From assembly GCF_001678845.1 (NCBI RefSeq), contig NZ_MAIQ01000006.1, positions 151,812 through 215,811 of the forward strand: a stretch of DNA of 64,000 nucleotides, read 5' to 3'. Positions 26,238 through 33,729 of this stretch are shown piece after piece. The notes under the pieces were generated by a model, which was not told where the DNA came from, ran no database searches, and was given only the letters and a program-made list of their open reading frames with translations. Within the stretch, counting starts at the first letter, position 1; each line of letters opens with the position of its first letter. The position numbers were made by a program, and so were the translations under genes. Source of the stretch: Christensenella intestinihominis. GTDB taxonomy: Bacteria; Bacillota; Clostridia; Christensenellales; Christensenellaceae.

Positions 26238-27133
26238 AGAGAAGAAAATTAACGGCGCTGCTTCTGGCGGTGCTCCTGTGCGGCGTTTTTTTAATCGGAG
26301 GCTGCGCGGGAAAGGGCAGCGATACCATACGGATCGCGACCAAGCCGATGACGGAGCAGTTTATTTTAAGCGAGATGCTTGCGGCCCTGATTGAGCAGGA
26401 TACGGACCTTAATGTGGAAATCACCAAGGGAATTGCGGGCGGCACGGGAAATATCCATCCGGCGATGGTAAAAGGCGATTTTGACCTATACCCGGAATAT
26501 ACGGGGACGGCGTGGACGGACGTGCTGAAAAACACGACGGAGGAAACGCCCGACGAAATGTACAAGAAATTGCAGGAGCAGTATAAGGACCAGTTCAATA
26601 TGGAATGGGTGGGGCTTTACGGATTCAATAACACCTATACGCTGGCTGTAAAAAAAGAGTTCGCGGAAGAGAACAATGTTGAAACCTTTTCCGACCTCGC
26701 GCCCTATACCCCCGACCTTAAATTTGGGGCGGAATACGATTTCTATGAACGCGAGGATGGGTATGATCCGCTCTGTGAAGCATACGGATATCATTTCGGC
26801 GATACGTCCGACCTTGATATCGGCCTGAAATACCAGGCGATCAGCGCGGACGAGGTGAATGTAATCAATGCCTTTACGACCGATGGGATGCTTGGCGCGT
26901 ACGGGCTGAAAACACTTAAGGATGACAAAAATTTCTTTACCTCTTATTACTGCGGGACGATTGTACGGGAAGAGGTTCTTGAAGCGCATCCGGAGCTGCG
27001 GGACGTGCTGATGAAGATGGAAGGCATCCTGACTGACGAGGAAATGGCGGAGCTCAATTACCGTGTGGAAAACGACAAGGAAGATGAAAAGACGGTTGCC
27101 GTTGATTTCCTGACGCAAAAGGGACTGTTATGA
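26234..27133 (+). CDS. Osmoprotectant ABC transporter substrate-binding lipoprotein
   Basis: 299 residues. Signal peptide with lipobox IGGC, then an OpuAC/OsmF-type fold: IRIATKPMTEQFILSEMLAALIEQDT, YPEYTGTAWTDVL and ADEVNVINAFTTDGML. The YPEYTGT motif is typical of choline, betaine and carnitine binders of this class. It is coupled by four-base overlaps to the permease before and the ATPase after. Substrate probably a quaternary ammonium compound; not determined. Confidence 0.88.
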   Translation: MKRRKLTALLLAVLLCGVFLIGGCAGKGSDTIRIATKPMTEQFILSEMLAALIEQDTDLNVEITKGIAGGTGNIHPAMVKGDFDLYPEYTGTAWTDVLKNTTEETPDEMYKKLQEQYKDQFNMEWVGLYGFNNTYTLAVKKEFAEENNVETFSDLAPYTPDLKFGAEYDFYEREDGYDPLCEAYGYHFGDTSDLDIGLKYQAISADEVNVINAFTTDGMLGAYGLKTLKDDKNFFTSYYCGTIVREEVLEAHPELRDVLMKMEGILTDEEMAELNYRVENDKEDEKTVAVDFLTQKGLL

Positions 27134-27864
27134 ACCAGGATACGGTAATTGCCTTTGACAAGGTGCAAAAGATTTATGAAGGAAAATATGCCTTGAAGGA
27201 TTTCAGCTTCGAGATCAGGAAAGGCGCCTTCCTGACGGTGGTCGGCGGATCGGGCGGCGGCAAGACGACGATGCTCAAAATGATTAACGGCCTGCTGATG
27301 CCGGACAGCGGAAGGGTGACGGTGAACGGTATGGATACCGCGCACACCGACCTGATAGCGCTTCGGCGGGGAATCGGTTATGTGATCCAGGGAGGGGCGC
27401 TGTTTCCCCACCTTAATGTGCGGGAAAACATCGAATATGTGCCGCGTTTGGAAAAGAACAGGCTGTCGGAGGAGCGGATACGCGAACTGATGGGCATGGT
27501 AGCGCTTCCGATGGATATGCTTGCGCGAAACGTCAGCGAGCTTTCGGGAGGCCAGCAGCAGCGCGTCGGAATTGCGCGCGCGCTTGCCGCGCAGCCGGAG
27601 ATTATCCTGATGGACGAGCCGTTCGGCGCGCTCGACGGCATCACAAGGAAGCAGCTCCAGGACGAAATCCTTGAAATTCACAGGCAAACAGGGGTGACCA
27701 TCGTGTTTGTGACGCACGACCTGCGCGAAGCGGTGCGCCTTGGAACGTGGATTTTAATCATGAATGAAGGGGAAATTGTGCAGCAGGGAACCCCGCAGGA
27801 CGTACGGGACAACCCGAACGGGGATTATGCGGAGCGCCTGCTGGAGCAGCTTGACTGCAACTGA
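27130..27864 (+). CDS. Osmoprotectant ABC transporter ATP-binding protein
   Basis: 244 residues. Walker A GGSGGGKTTMLKM, Q-loop VIQGGALFPHL, signature LSGGQQQRVGIARALA, Walker B ILMDEPFGALD and H-loop VFVTHD. OpuCA/ProV-like in pattern, but it ends without the C-terminal CBS domains that sense ionic strength in many OpuA and OpuC ATPases. It completes the three-gene importer begun at 25584. Confidence 0.9.
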   Translation: MNQDTVIAFDKVQKIYEGKYALKDFSFEIRKGAFLTVVGGSGGGKTTMLKMINGLLMPDSGRVTVNGMDTAHTDLIALRRGIGYVIQGGALFPHLNVRENIEYVPRLEKNRLSEERIRELMGMVALPMDMLARNVSELSGGQQQRVGIARALAAQPEIILMDEPFGALDGITRKQLQDEILEIHRQTGVTIVFVTHDLREAVRLGTWILIMNEGEIVQQGTPQDVRDNPNGDYAERLLEQLDCN

Positions 27865-27939
27865 TTTTTTGCTTGCATACCGGCTGTAAAAGGACTATCC
27901 TAAAGATAGGAATTTTTTATTGAAGGGGAGGAGTTTAAT

Positions 27940-28347
27940 ATGGCAAAAATGGAAGGTCTCGCGCACATCGGTGTTTTTATCTCCGACATGGAACGCAGCA
28001 AAAAATTCTATGAGGACGTTCTTGATTTTGAGACGATCTGGGAATGCGGCGTTGAGGAAAAAGACGGCACGACTACGGATGTTGCGTTTGTGAAAAACGG
28101 AAACCTGGTGCTGGAGCTTGTGCGTACGGCGAACCCGCAGAAGCGGCAGGACGGCTGGGTAGACCATATCGCGCTTGCGGTAGAGGATATTGAAGGCATC
28201 CAGAAAATGCTGGAAGACCGCGGGATTGAGTTTGAGATGGACGCCCCGGTGTTGGGAGCGAATGTGTTCCCGAATGGCGCCAAATGGCTGACGTTCCGCG
28301 GCCCGGACGGGGAGCACCTTGAAGTAAATGAAGTATTTCCGTACTAA
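27940..28347 (+). CDS. VOC superfamily protein (glyoxalase/bleomycin-resistance fold)
   Basis: 135 residues with AGGGGAGG before ATG. Paired beta-alpha-beta-beta-beta modules: GLAHIGVFISDMERSKKFYEDVLDFE and WVDHIALAVEDIEGIQKMLEDRG, ending KWLTFRGPDGEHLEVNEV. Likely metal ligands are His near residue 7, Glu near 69, His near 74 of the second module and the C-terminal Glu. Substrate unknown; may act on methylglyoxal-type adducts or an epimerase substrate. Single gene followed by a terminator. Confidence 0.82.
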   Translation: MAKMEGLAHIGVFISDMERSKKFYEDVLDFETIWECGVEEKDGTTTDVAFVKNGNLVLELVRTANPQKRQDGWVDHIALAVEDIEGIQKMLEDRGIEFEMDAPVLGANVFPNGAKWLTFRGPDGEHLEVNEVFPY

Positions 28348-28363
28348 ATAGTTGGTAACAAGG

Positions 28364-28402
28364 GAACCGCCGTTCACGCTGTGAGCCGCGGTTTCTTTAT
28401 TT
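28364..28402 (+). terminator. Terminator after the VOC gene
   Basis: GAACCGC / GCGGTTTC outer stem with an inner CAC/GTG pairing, followed by TTTATTT. Confidence 0.6.
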
Positions 28403-28543
28403 GGACGCCAATTTGCTGCCGACAGAAAGCCACCGCCTATCTGTTAATTAAATGTTTACAAATAAACTTCATGAAAGGTGATTAAGCCAGGGGGAATAGG
28501 ATTATTAATAAGATATAACATGGGTGGTATGGTATGCGTAAAC

Positions 28544-28578
28544 AGCCGCCCATGCACGTTATGCGTGCATGGGCGGCT
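28544..28578 (+). repeat. Perfect 15-bp stem-loop in the leader of the orphan winged-helix gene
   Basis: AGCCGCCCATGCACG, loop TTATG, CGTGCATGGGCGGCT. No T-run follows, and it ends 39 bases before the start codon at 28617. It may be a regulatory leader structure or a REP-like palindrome. I saw no second copy in this window. Confidence 0.7.
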
Positions 28579-28616
28579 GGGTGCCAGCAATTAAGATAAG
28601 AAAGGATGGAACATTT

Positions 28617-28913
28617 ATGCGTATCATGGTTGACAACCTGGCGGTGGATATCGAGAATCGGACGGTTCGGCGTGGAGATGAAGATATCAGGCTCACCGCA
28701 AAAGAGTACGAGGTGCTGAAATACCTCGCGCTGCATAAAGACAAAATTGTATCCCGTGCGGAGCTTTTGGAACATGTCTGGGATTGCGATTACGATTGCT
28801 TTTCCAACGTAGTGGATGTATATATCAGATTTTTAAGGGCAAAGAGCGACGACGGGCACCAGAAAAAACTGATTAAGACATTCCGCAAGCAGGGATACTC
28901 GCTCACCGCCTAG
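28617..28913 (+). CDS. Orphan OmpR/PhoB-type winged-helix DNA-binding protein
   Basis: 98 residues from ATG 28617 (AAAGGATGG upstream). The whole protein is one trans_reg_C domain: VDIENRTVRRGDEDIRLTAKEYEVLKYLALHKDKIVSRAELLEHVWDCDYDCFSNVVDVYIRFLRAK...KTFRKQGYSL. No receiver domain and no kinase gene nearby, so it cannot be controlled by phosphorylation in the usual way. Two copies of TCTCATAC spaced one helical turn lie 67 bases downstream and suit the tandem recognition of this fold. It may be a constitutive or protein-partnered regulator. Confidence 0.85.
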   Translation: MRIMVDNLAVDIENRTVRRGDEDIRLTAKEYEVLKYLALHKDKIVSRAELLEHVWDCDYDCFSNVVDVYIRFLRAKSDDGHQKKLIKTFRKQGYSLTA

Positions 28914-28979
28914 TACGGCCCGCCTGTTTAAATGAATGGGCAGTGTGGCGCTAAGGCGCCACTGCCGCTATGCGGTATG

Positions 28980-28997
28980 TCTCATACAATCTCATAC
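28980..28997. promoter_or_regulatory. Tandem 10-bp-spaced direct repeat, possible winged-helix operator
   Basis: TCTCATAC at 28980-28987 and again at 28990-28997. Direct repeats one helical turn apart are the usual site form for OmpR/PhoB-type domains. A hairpin with a short bulge (28939-28965) precedes it. Confidence 0.4.
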
Positions 28998-29019
28998 GCA
29001 CATTGTGCCATAAAATGGT

Positions 29020-29048
29020 TTGACCTTTTGGAGTGGGATTTGTATAAA
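29020..29048 (+). promoter_or_regulatory. Promoter-like sequence leading into a terminator
   Basis: TTGACC (29020-29025), 17 bases, TATAAA (29043-29048). The expected start, near 29055, is immediately before the terminator hairpin at 29057, so productive transcription would be very short. Confidence 0.4.
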
Positions 29049-29056
29049 AAATAGGA

Positions 29057-29087
29057 AACGGCACACCTGAACGGTATGCCGTTTTTT
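29057..29087 (+). terminator. Intrinsic terminator
   Basis: AACGGCA-C-ACC, loop TGAA, GGT-A-TGCCGTT followed by T-run. It separates the orphan winged-helix gene from the thiol operon. Confidence 0.75.
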
Positions 29088-29119
29088 GTTGTCCGGAGAT
29101 CGCGTATTAAAATAAATCC

Positions 29120-29148
29120 TTGACATGCCTAACTGTTGGTTATATAAT
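29120..29148 (+). promoter_or_regulatory. Strong promoter of the thiol/electron-transfer operon
   Basis: TTGACA (29120-29125), 17 bases, TATAAT (29143-29148): both hexamers match consensus. A short dyad TAAC-tgttg-GTTA lies in the spacer (29130-29142) and may be an operator. Confidence 0.85.
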
Positions 29149-29195
29149 TACAGAAAACTGATATAAAATAAATTACAGATTAGGGAGACGCAGGA

Positions 29196-29657
29196 ATGAA
29201 ACATAGATGGATTGCAATCACAGCAGGGGCCATTGCGGCAATTGCGTTTCTTGCGGGCTGCGCACCGGCGGGAGGCCCGGCCGGGCAGGGCGCCGGGGAA
29301 AGCGTGCAGGCAACGGGAGATACTTATCATAAAATTAACGCAGAGGAAGCAAAGGAAATGATGGATGTGGAAAGCGGCGTTGTGGTTGTGGATGTGCGCA
29401 CTCCCGAGGAGTATGCGGAAAAGCATATCGAAGGGGCGGTCAATATTCCCAACGAGGCCATTTCCGATACCCCGCCCGAAGCGCTTGCGGATAAGGATGC
29501 CAAGCTCATTGTTTATTGCCGCACGGGCGTACGGAGCAAGCAGGCTTCGGATAAGCTGGTAAACCTGGGTTATACGAATGTTTATGATATGGGCGGAATC
29601 AACGACTGGCCGTATGAAACGGTAAGCGGCAAACAGGCCGAAGGAGGAAATGAATGA
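29196..29657 (+). CDS. Rhodanese-domain lipoprotein
   Basis: 153 residues. Signal peptide with lipobox LAGC, a short linker, then a single rhodanese domain: VVVVDVRTPEEYAEKHIEGAVNIP and active-site loop YCRTGVRSKQA with the catalytic Cys, ending YDMGGINDWPYE. Single-domain rhodaneses carry persulfide sulfur on that Cys. Being anchored outside the membrane, it probably handles extracytoplasmic sulfane sulfur or disulfides. First gene of an overlapping five-gene operon; its stop overlaps the next start. Confidence 0.9.
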   Translation: MKHRWIAITAGAIAAIAFLAGCAPAGGPAGQGAGESVQATGDTYHKINAEEAKEMMDVESGVVVVDVRTPEEYAEKHIEGAVNIPNEAISDTPPEALADKDAKLIVYCRTGVRSKQASDKLVNLGYTNVYDMGGINDWPYETVSGKQAEGGNE

Positions 29658-30790
29658 AGAAACGGAAAGGAATGATCTTTTTTGCATTGCTGATGGCAGG
29701 CCTTTTGCTTTTGGCTGCCTGTGCGCAGACTGCGGCAGTGCAAACGGAAACGGATGGAAAGCAGCCGGAAAAACAACTGTCGGAAAAGGAAACGGAGCCC
29801 CCTGAAACCACACCGTTGTTTGGAGAATTCACGACAAAGGATTCCAACGGCGACGAAGTGACGCAGGCGATTTTTTCCGGATATAAACTTACGATGGTAA
29901 ATATTTGGGCGACATTCTGCGGGCCCTGCCTGCGCGAAATGCCGGAGCTCGGGGAACTGGATCGGGAATACCGGGACAAGGGCTTTCAGGTCGTGGGAAT
30001 GCCAACCGATGTGATGGACCGGGATGGAACGATTTATCAGGAGCAGGTTGATCTTGTGAATGAAATTGCGGAAAAGACGGGCGCGGAATATCCGCACCTA
30101 CTGCCCTCGCGGGAATTGATCGACGCGAAGCTTGGGAGTGTGACGGCGGTTCCGGAGACTGTATTTGTGGATGAAAACGGCAACCAGGTTGGCGAATCCT
30201 ACCGCGGAGCGCGCAGCAAAGACGCCTGGGCGGAAATTATAGACGGGCTGCTCGCCTCTATGCCGGATACAGCGGCGCAGGTGCAGACCCAAGGTGCGGT
30301 TGCGGCGGAACCGGCGGCAGCGGAGGCTTCCGCGGATGTGCTTGACGCCCCGTTGTTTTACCAGTTTGAGACACAAGGACTGGATGGGAAAACCTATACG
30401 GACGAGGTGCTGAACCAAAACGCGAACCAGCAGCTTACGCTCGCGCTTGTCTGGAACCCCGATTGGGAAGGCAGCGGCGAAGCGCTGCGAAAGCTGCAGG
30501 CGTACCTTGAAACCGACGCGACCATCGAGGGAATCGGGTTTGTTTTGGGAGCAGGAGGAAAGGAACAGGAGGCTCTTGAAATCGCGGGACAGGCGGGGGC
30601 GGAATTTCCGCAGCTGCTGCCCGCGCAGGGAATCGAGGATTATATCCTGAAGGAAGAACCGCAGCTCATTGCGATCGCTCCGTGGGGAACGATTGTCGAT
30701 AAGCCTTTCGACGCCTCCGGCGATATGGAAGCGTGGAACAAGTATATCGATAACGCGGTGATAGATGTAAACAGCGGGTGCTGCGGATGA
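29654..30790 (+). CDS. TlpA/ResA-like thioredoxin-fold lipoprotein with a second, degenerate domain
   Basis: 378 residues. Lipobox LAAC, acidic linker, then a TlpA-like thioredoxin domain (residues 60-195) with active site FCGPCLREMPEL. After an Ala/Glu/Pro linker a second thioredoxin-like domain (about 230-370) lacks a CxxC at the matching place (LVWNPDWEGSGEAL). The protein ends with SGCCG, another cysteine pair. Likely an extracytoplasmic disulfide reductase receiving electrons through the membrane proteins encoded next. Overlaps the following small gene by four bases. Confidence 0.85.
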   Translation: MKKRKGMIFFALLMAGLLLLAACAQTAAVQTETDGKQPEKQLSEKETEPPETTPLFGEFTTKDSNGDEVTQAIFSGYKLTMVNIWATFCGPCLREMPELGELDREYRDKGFQVVGMPTDVMDRDGTIYQEQVDLVNEIAEKTGAEYPHLLPSRELIDAKLGSVTAVPETVFVDENGNQVGESYRGARSKDAWAEIIDGLLASMPDTAAQVQTQGAVAAEPAAAEASADVLDAPLFYQFETQGLDGKTYTDEVLNQNANQQLTLALVWNPDWEGSGEALRKLQAYLETDATIEGIGFVLGAGGKEQEALEIAGQAGAEFPQLLPAQGIEDYILKEEPQLIAIAPWGTIVDKPFDASGDMEAWNKYIDNAVIDVNSGCCG

Positions 30791-30933
30791 CGGCCCGGCT
30801 GAAAAACCGGCTGTGGCTTATCCTTGCGGCTGCCGGGATTGTGTTTATTATTGTCGGCGTGATGCGGGGAGAGGCGCAAATCGTTTTTACGAAGGCAGTC
30901 AATATTTGTCTGGAGTGTATTGGAATTGGTTAA
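30787..30933 (+). CDS. 48-residue membrane CXXC protein (CD1871A-like)
   Basis: A small gene starting at ATG 30787, overlapping the previous stop (ATGA). One hydrophobic segment (LWLILAAAGIVFIIVGVM) is followed by RGEAQIVFTKAVNICLECIGIG, with a Cys-x-x-Cys near the C-terminus. I recognise this as the type annotated in Clostridia as 'CD1871A family CXXC motif-containing protein'. It is always short and sits next to a NapH-like ferredoxin gene. It probably shuttles electrons or binds metal beside that protein. Function not established. Confidence 0.8.
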   Translation: MTARLKNRLWLILAAAGIVFIIVGVMRGEAQIVFTKAVNICLECIGIG

Positions 30934-31819
30934 CGTATTTACATGGCTGGGAAGGCATATCAGGCTGGCCGTGCAGTTTGCATTCACCTTGCTGACCAAC
31001 GGTTATATGGCGGGTTTCACCAAAGGGACAATTTATACGGGGGCGACAAAATTTGCGTGCGTCCCCGGGCTGAACTGTTATTCCTGCCCGGGCGCGCTCG
31101 CTTCCTGCCCGATCGGCGCGCTCCAGGCTGTGCTTGGGAACCGGGACTATAAGTTTACGTTTTATATTTCCGGGTTCCTGCTGCTTGTCGGGGCCCTGCT
31201 GGGGAAGCTTGTCTGCGGCTGGCTCTGCCCGTTTGGGCTGGTACAGGACCTGATCCACAAAATACCGTTTGTGAAAAAAATAAGGAGGCTTCCCGGGGAC
31301 CGGTGGCTCAGGTGGCTGAAATATGGAATACTCGTTGGTTTCGTGATTTTGCTGCCGTTGTTTGCGGTGGATGTGATAGGGCAGGGGCAGCCGTGGTTCT
31401 GTGAATTCATTTGCCCCTCGGGCACGTTGTTTGCGGGGCTGCCGCTCGTAGGTGCAAATGCGGATTTGCAGCAGACGGCGGGAGGCTTGTTTGCATGGAA
31501 GGTCGGCCTGCTTATTGGTCTCGTTTTTTTATCAATTGCGGTGTACCGGCCGTTTTGCCGGTATGTGTGCCCGCTTGGCGCCGTTTACGGGCTGTTCAAC
31601 AAGGTGTCGCTTTACCGGCTGGAAATAGATCATGATAAGTGTACACGCTGCGGCGCATGCCGGAAGGCATGCAAGCTCGATATTTCCGTATTTGAACAGC
31701 CGAACAGCGCGGAATGTATCCGCTGCGGCGCGTGTAAAAAAGCCTGCCCGAACGGTGCGATCCGGTCGACCTTCGAGCGTTGGACAAAAGAAAGGAAAAG
31801 ACAGGATGGAAGAGTATGA
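30920..31819 (+). CDS. NapH-like membrane 4Fe-4S ferredoxin
   Basis: Up to 299 residues; start is TTG 30920 or TTG 30926, with GGAG at 30912, overlapping the small CXXC gene. Four or more membrane segments with Cys motifs CGWLCPFGLVQDL and CRYVCPLGAVY, characteristic of the NapH/RnfB-type polyferredoxin family, an N-terminal CPGALASCPIGA, and a C-terminal two-cluster ferredoxin (CTRCGACRKAC, CIRCGACKKACP). It could move electrons from the cytoplasm to the outside face, feeding the TlpA-like lipoprotein. Overlaps the flavoprotein gene by 14 bases. Confidence 0.88.
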   Translation: MELVNVFTWLGRHIRLAVQFAFTLLTNGYMAGFTKGTIYTGATKFACVPGLNCYSCPGALASCPIGALQAVLGNRDYKFTFYISGFLLLVGALLGKLVCGWLCPFGLVQDLIHKIPFVKKIRRLPGDRWLRWLKYGILVGFVILLPLFAVDVIGQGQPWFCEFICPSGTLFAGLPLVGANADLQQTAGGLFAWKVGLLIGLVFLSIAVYRPFCRYVCPLGAVYGLFNKVSLYRLEIDHDKCTRCGACRKACKLDISVFEQPNSAECIRCGACKKACPNGAIRSTFERWTKERKRQDGRV

Positions 31820-33179
31820 TGCGGTCATAATTGGTTTTGGAAAAGGCGGGAAAACGCTCGCGGCACATTTGGCCTCCAAAAGAAAAAAAAGGGTCGCGCT
31901 CATCGAACAGTCGGACCGGATGTATGGGGGAACATGCATCAACGTGGGATGCATTCCTTCCAAATCTCTGGTTCTGGCCGCACAGCGTTCGGAGGCGCTT
32001 GGCGGCACCTTTGAGGAGAAAGCGCGGAGGTATGCGGAGGCAATCGAAAAAAAACGCGCGCTTGTCTCTATGCTGCGCAAAAAAAATTTTGATAAGCTTG
32101 ACAAGGCGGAAGGCGTAACCGTACTGAATGGCCGGGCCGCCTTTATTTCCCCCTCGCAGGTGAAGGTGGAGACGGAAAAAGGCGGACAGGTCGTTTCCGG
32201 TAAAAATTTTTTTATCAATACAGGCTCGGTTCCTTTTATCCCGCCGGTTGAGGGACTTGAGGGAAGTCCTTATGCCTATACGAGCGAGGGCATGATGGAA
32301 CTGGAGGCATTGCCGCGCAGGCTGGCCATTATTGGCGGAGGATATATTGGAACGGAGTTTGCTTCCATGTATGCGGCCTTTGGCTCCGAGGTAACGGTGA
32401 TTCAGGATGGGGAAACGTTCCTTGCGCGCGAGGACGAGGATATTTCCCGGGAGGTAAAGGGGATACTGGAAGAAAAAGGCGTAGCATTCCGTTTGGGAGC
32501 GCAGCTTCATTCGGTTGCGGACGGGAACGGACACGTGCGGCTGCGCATGGCATGGCAGGGCGGGGAGAAGGAGCTTGAAGCCGATGCAGTCCTTGTGGCA
32601 ACGGGCAGAATCCCCAATACGGAAGGCCTTAACCTTGCGGCGGCCGGAATCGAAACGACTCCGCGCGGCGGAGTAAAAACGGACGCGCTCTTGCGTACGT
32701 CCGCCCCAAACATCTGGGCGATGGGAGATGTGCGTGGGGGACTCCAGTTTACGTATATATCCCTTGACGATTTTCGCGTCGTGTGGTCGCAGATCGGGGG
32801 CGGCATACCCTATACGGAAAAAGAGCGGAAGAATATCCCCAACAGTGTTTTTACCGACCCGCCGCTTTCTACGGTGGGCATGAAGGAGAAAGAAGCACGG
32901 GAAGCAGGATACCGTGTACGTATCGCAAGGCTTCCTGCGGCGGCTGTGCCTAAGGCGCAGGTTCTGGGACAAACGAGGGGGCTCCTCAAGGCGGTGATTG
33001 ACGCGGATACCAACCGGATTCTCGGGGCGTCGTTTCTTTGCGCCGAATCGCATGAAATTATCAATACCGTTAAGCTGGCAATGGACCTTAAGGCAGGCGC
33101 CGACGTGCTGGGGCGGCAGGTTTTTACCCACCCGACGATGGGCGAAGCGCTGAACGATTTGTTTGCGTCCGGGAAGTAA
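31806..33179 (+). CDS. Pyridine nucleotide-disulfide oxidoreductase (Lpd/MerA-like)
   Basis: About 457 residues from ATG 31806. FAD motif AVIIGFGKGGKTLA, redox-active disulfide GGTCINVGCIPSKSL, NAD(P)-binding AIIGGGYIGTEFA, ATGRIPNTEGL, FAD motif IWAMGDVRGG, and the C-terminal dimerisation HPTMGEALND with the catalytic His of the family. This is a complete class I disulfide reductase. It has no lipoyl domain and no 2-oxoacid dehydrogenase partners nearby. In this operon it is likely to be the NAD(P)H entry point for the membrane electron path. The reduced substrate is unknown. Confidence 0.9.
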   Translation: MEEYDAVIIGFGKGGKTLAAHLASKRKKRVALIEQSDRMYGGTCINVGCIPSKSLVLAAQRSEALGGTFEEKARRYAEAIEKKRALVSMLRKKNFDKLDKAEGVTVLNGRAAFISPSQVKVETEKGGQVVSGKNFFINTGSVPFIPPVEGLEGSPYAYTSEGMMELEALPRRLAIIGGGYIGTEFASMYAAFGSEVTVIQDGETFLAREDEDISREVKGILEEKGVAFRLGAQLHSVADGNGHVRLRMAWQGGEKELEADAVLVATGRIPNTEGLNLAAAGIETTPRGGVKTDALLRTSAPNIWAMGDVRGGLQFTYISLDDFRVVWSQIGGGIPYTEKERKNIPNSVFTDPPLSTVGMKEKEAREAGYRVRIARLPAAAVPKAQVLGQTRGLLKAVIDADTNRILGASFLCAESHEIINTVKLAMDLKAGADVLGRQVFTHPTMGEALNDLFASGK

Positions 33180-33186
33180 GAAAAAC

Positions 33187-33216
33187 TTGCATTTTTATTT
33201 CTCATCATTTATGATG
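33187..33216 (+). promoter_or_regulatory. Promoter and dyad operator of the Rrf2 gene
   Basis: TTGCAT (33187-33192), 17 bases, TATGAT (33210-33215). A dyad CATCA-ttta-TGATG (33203-33216) overlaps the -10 box, a normal position for autorepression by the dimeric Rrf2 protein. Confidence 0.6.
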
Positions 33217-33250
33217 GCAATATTGGAAACATTATGGAGGAAAAGCGGCC

Positions 33251-33682
33251 ATGACGGGTGAATTCACCATAGCGGTTCACGCTTTGGTCTATCTCAATCA
33301 TAAGAAAAAAATGATCAGCAGCGACGAGCTTGCCAAGAATGTATGCACGCATCCGGCACGCATCCGCAAGGTGATGTCGAAGCTCAAAAAGGCGGGCCTG
33401 CTCACAACCAAGGAAGGCGCCGAGGGAGGATATTCCTTTTCCCTCGATGCGGAGAAGGTTAATTTGCGCATGATAGACGAGGCGCTTGGGGAGCCGATGA
33501 TTGCCGCGTCCTGGCATTCGGGGAATTCCGATATGGAATGCCTGATTGCCTCCGGTATGGCTTCCGTAATGGATGGGATATATGCGGAGCTTGACAGCGT
33601 TTGCAGGCGGCAGCTTGAGAAAACCACCATCGCCGATATTGACCGCGTGATTTTTAAAGACAGGGAAAAAGCCGGGGCATAG
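33251..33682 (+). CDS. Rrf2 family transcriptional regulator
   Basis: 143 residues with GGAGG upstream. N-terminal winged helix (TIAVHALVYLNHKKKMISSDELAKNVCTHPARIRKVMSKLKKAGLLTTKEGAEGGYSF) is the Rrf2 pattern. The Fe-S ligand cysteines of IscR/NsrR are not all present: a Cys occurs at CTHP, at MECLIAS and at SVCRR, so cluster binding or thiol sensing is uncertain. It follows the thiol operon by 71 bases with its own promoter and probably regulates it. Confidence 0.87.
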   Translation: MTGEFTIAVHALVYLNHKKKMISSDELAKNVCTHPARIRKVMSKLKKAGLLTTKEGAEGGYSFSLDAEKVNLRMIDEALGEPMIAASWHSGNSDMECLIASGMASVMDGIYAELDSVCRRQLEKTTIADIDRVIFKDREKAGA

Positions 33683-33690
33683 AAAAGATG

Positions 33691-33722
33691 AAAAAGCCCT
33701 TCCGTTTTGGAAGGGCTTTTTT
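33691..33722. terminator. Bidirectional terminator
   Basis: AAAAAGCCCTTCC, loop GTTTT, GGAAGGGCTTTTTT between the convergent Rrf2 (+) and DUF4349 (-) genes. Confidence 0.9.
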
Positions 33723-33729
33723 GGTGCCG

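Noticed and set aside
31596..33131. A 511-codon open frame on the minus strand opposite the disulfide oxidoreductase
   Set aside because: Basic, low-complexity translation without family features; antisense to a complete flavoprotein gene.
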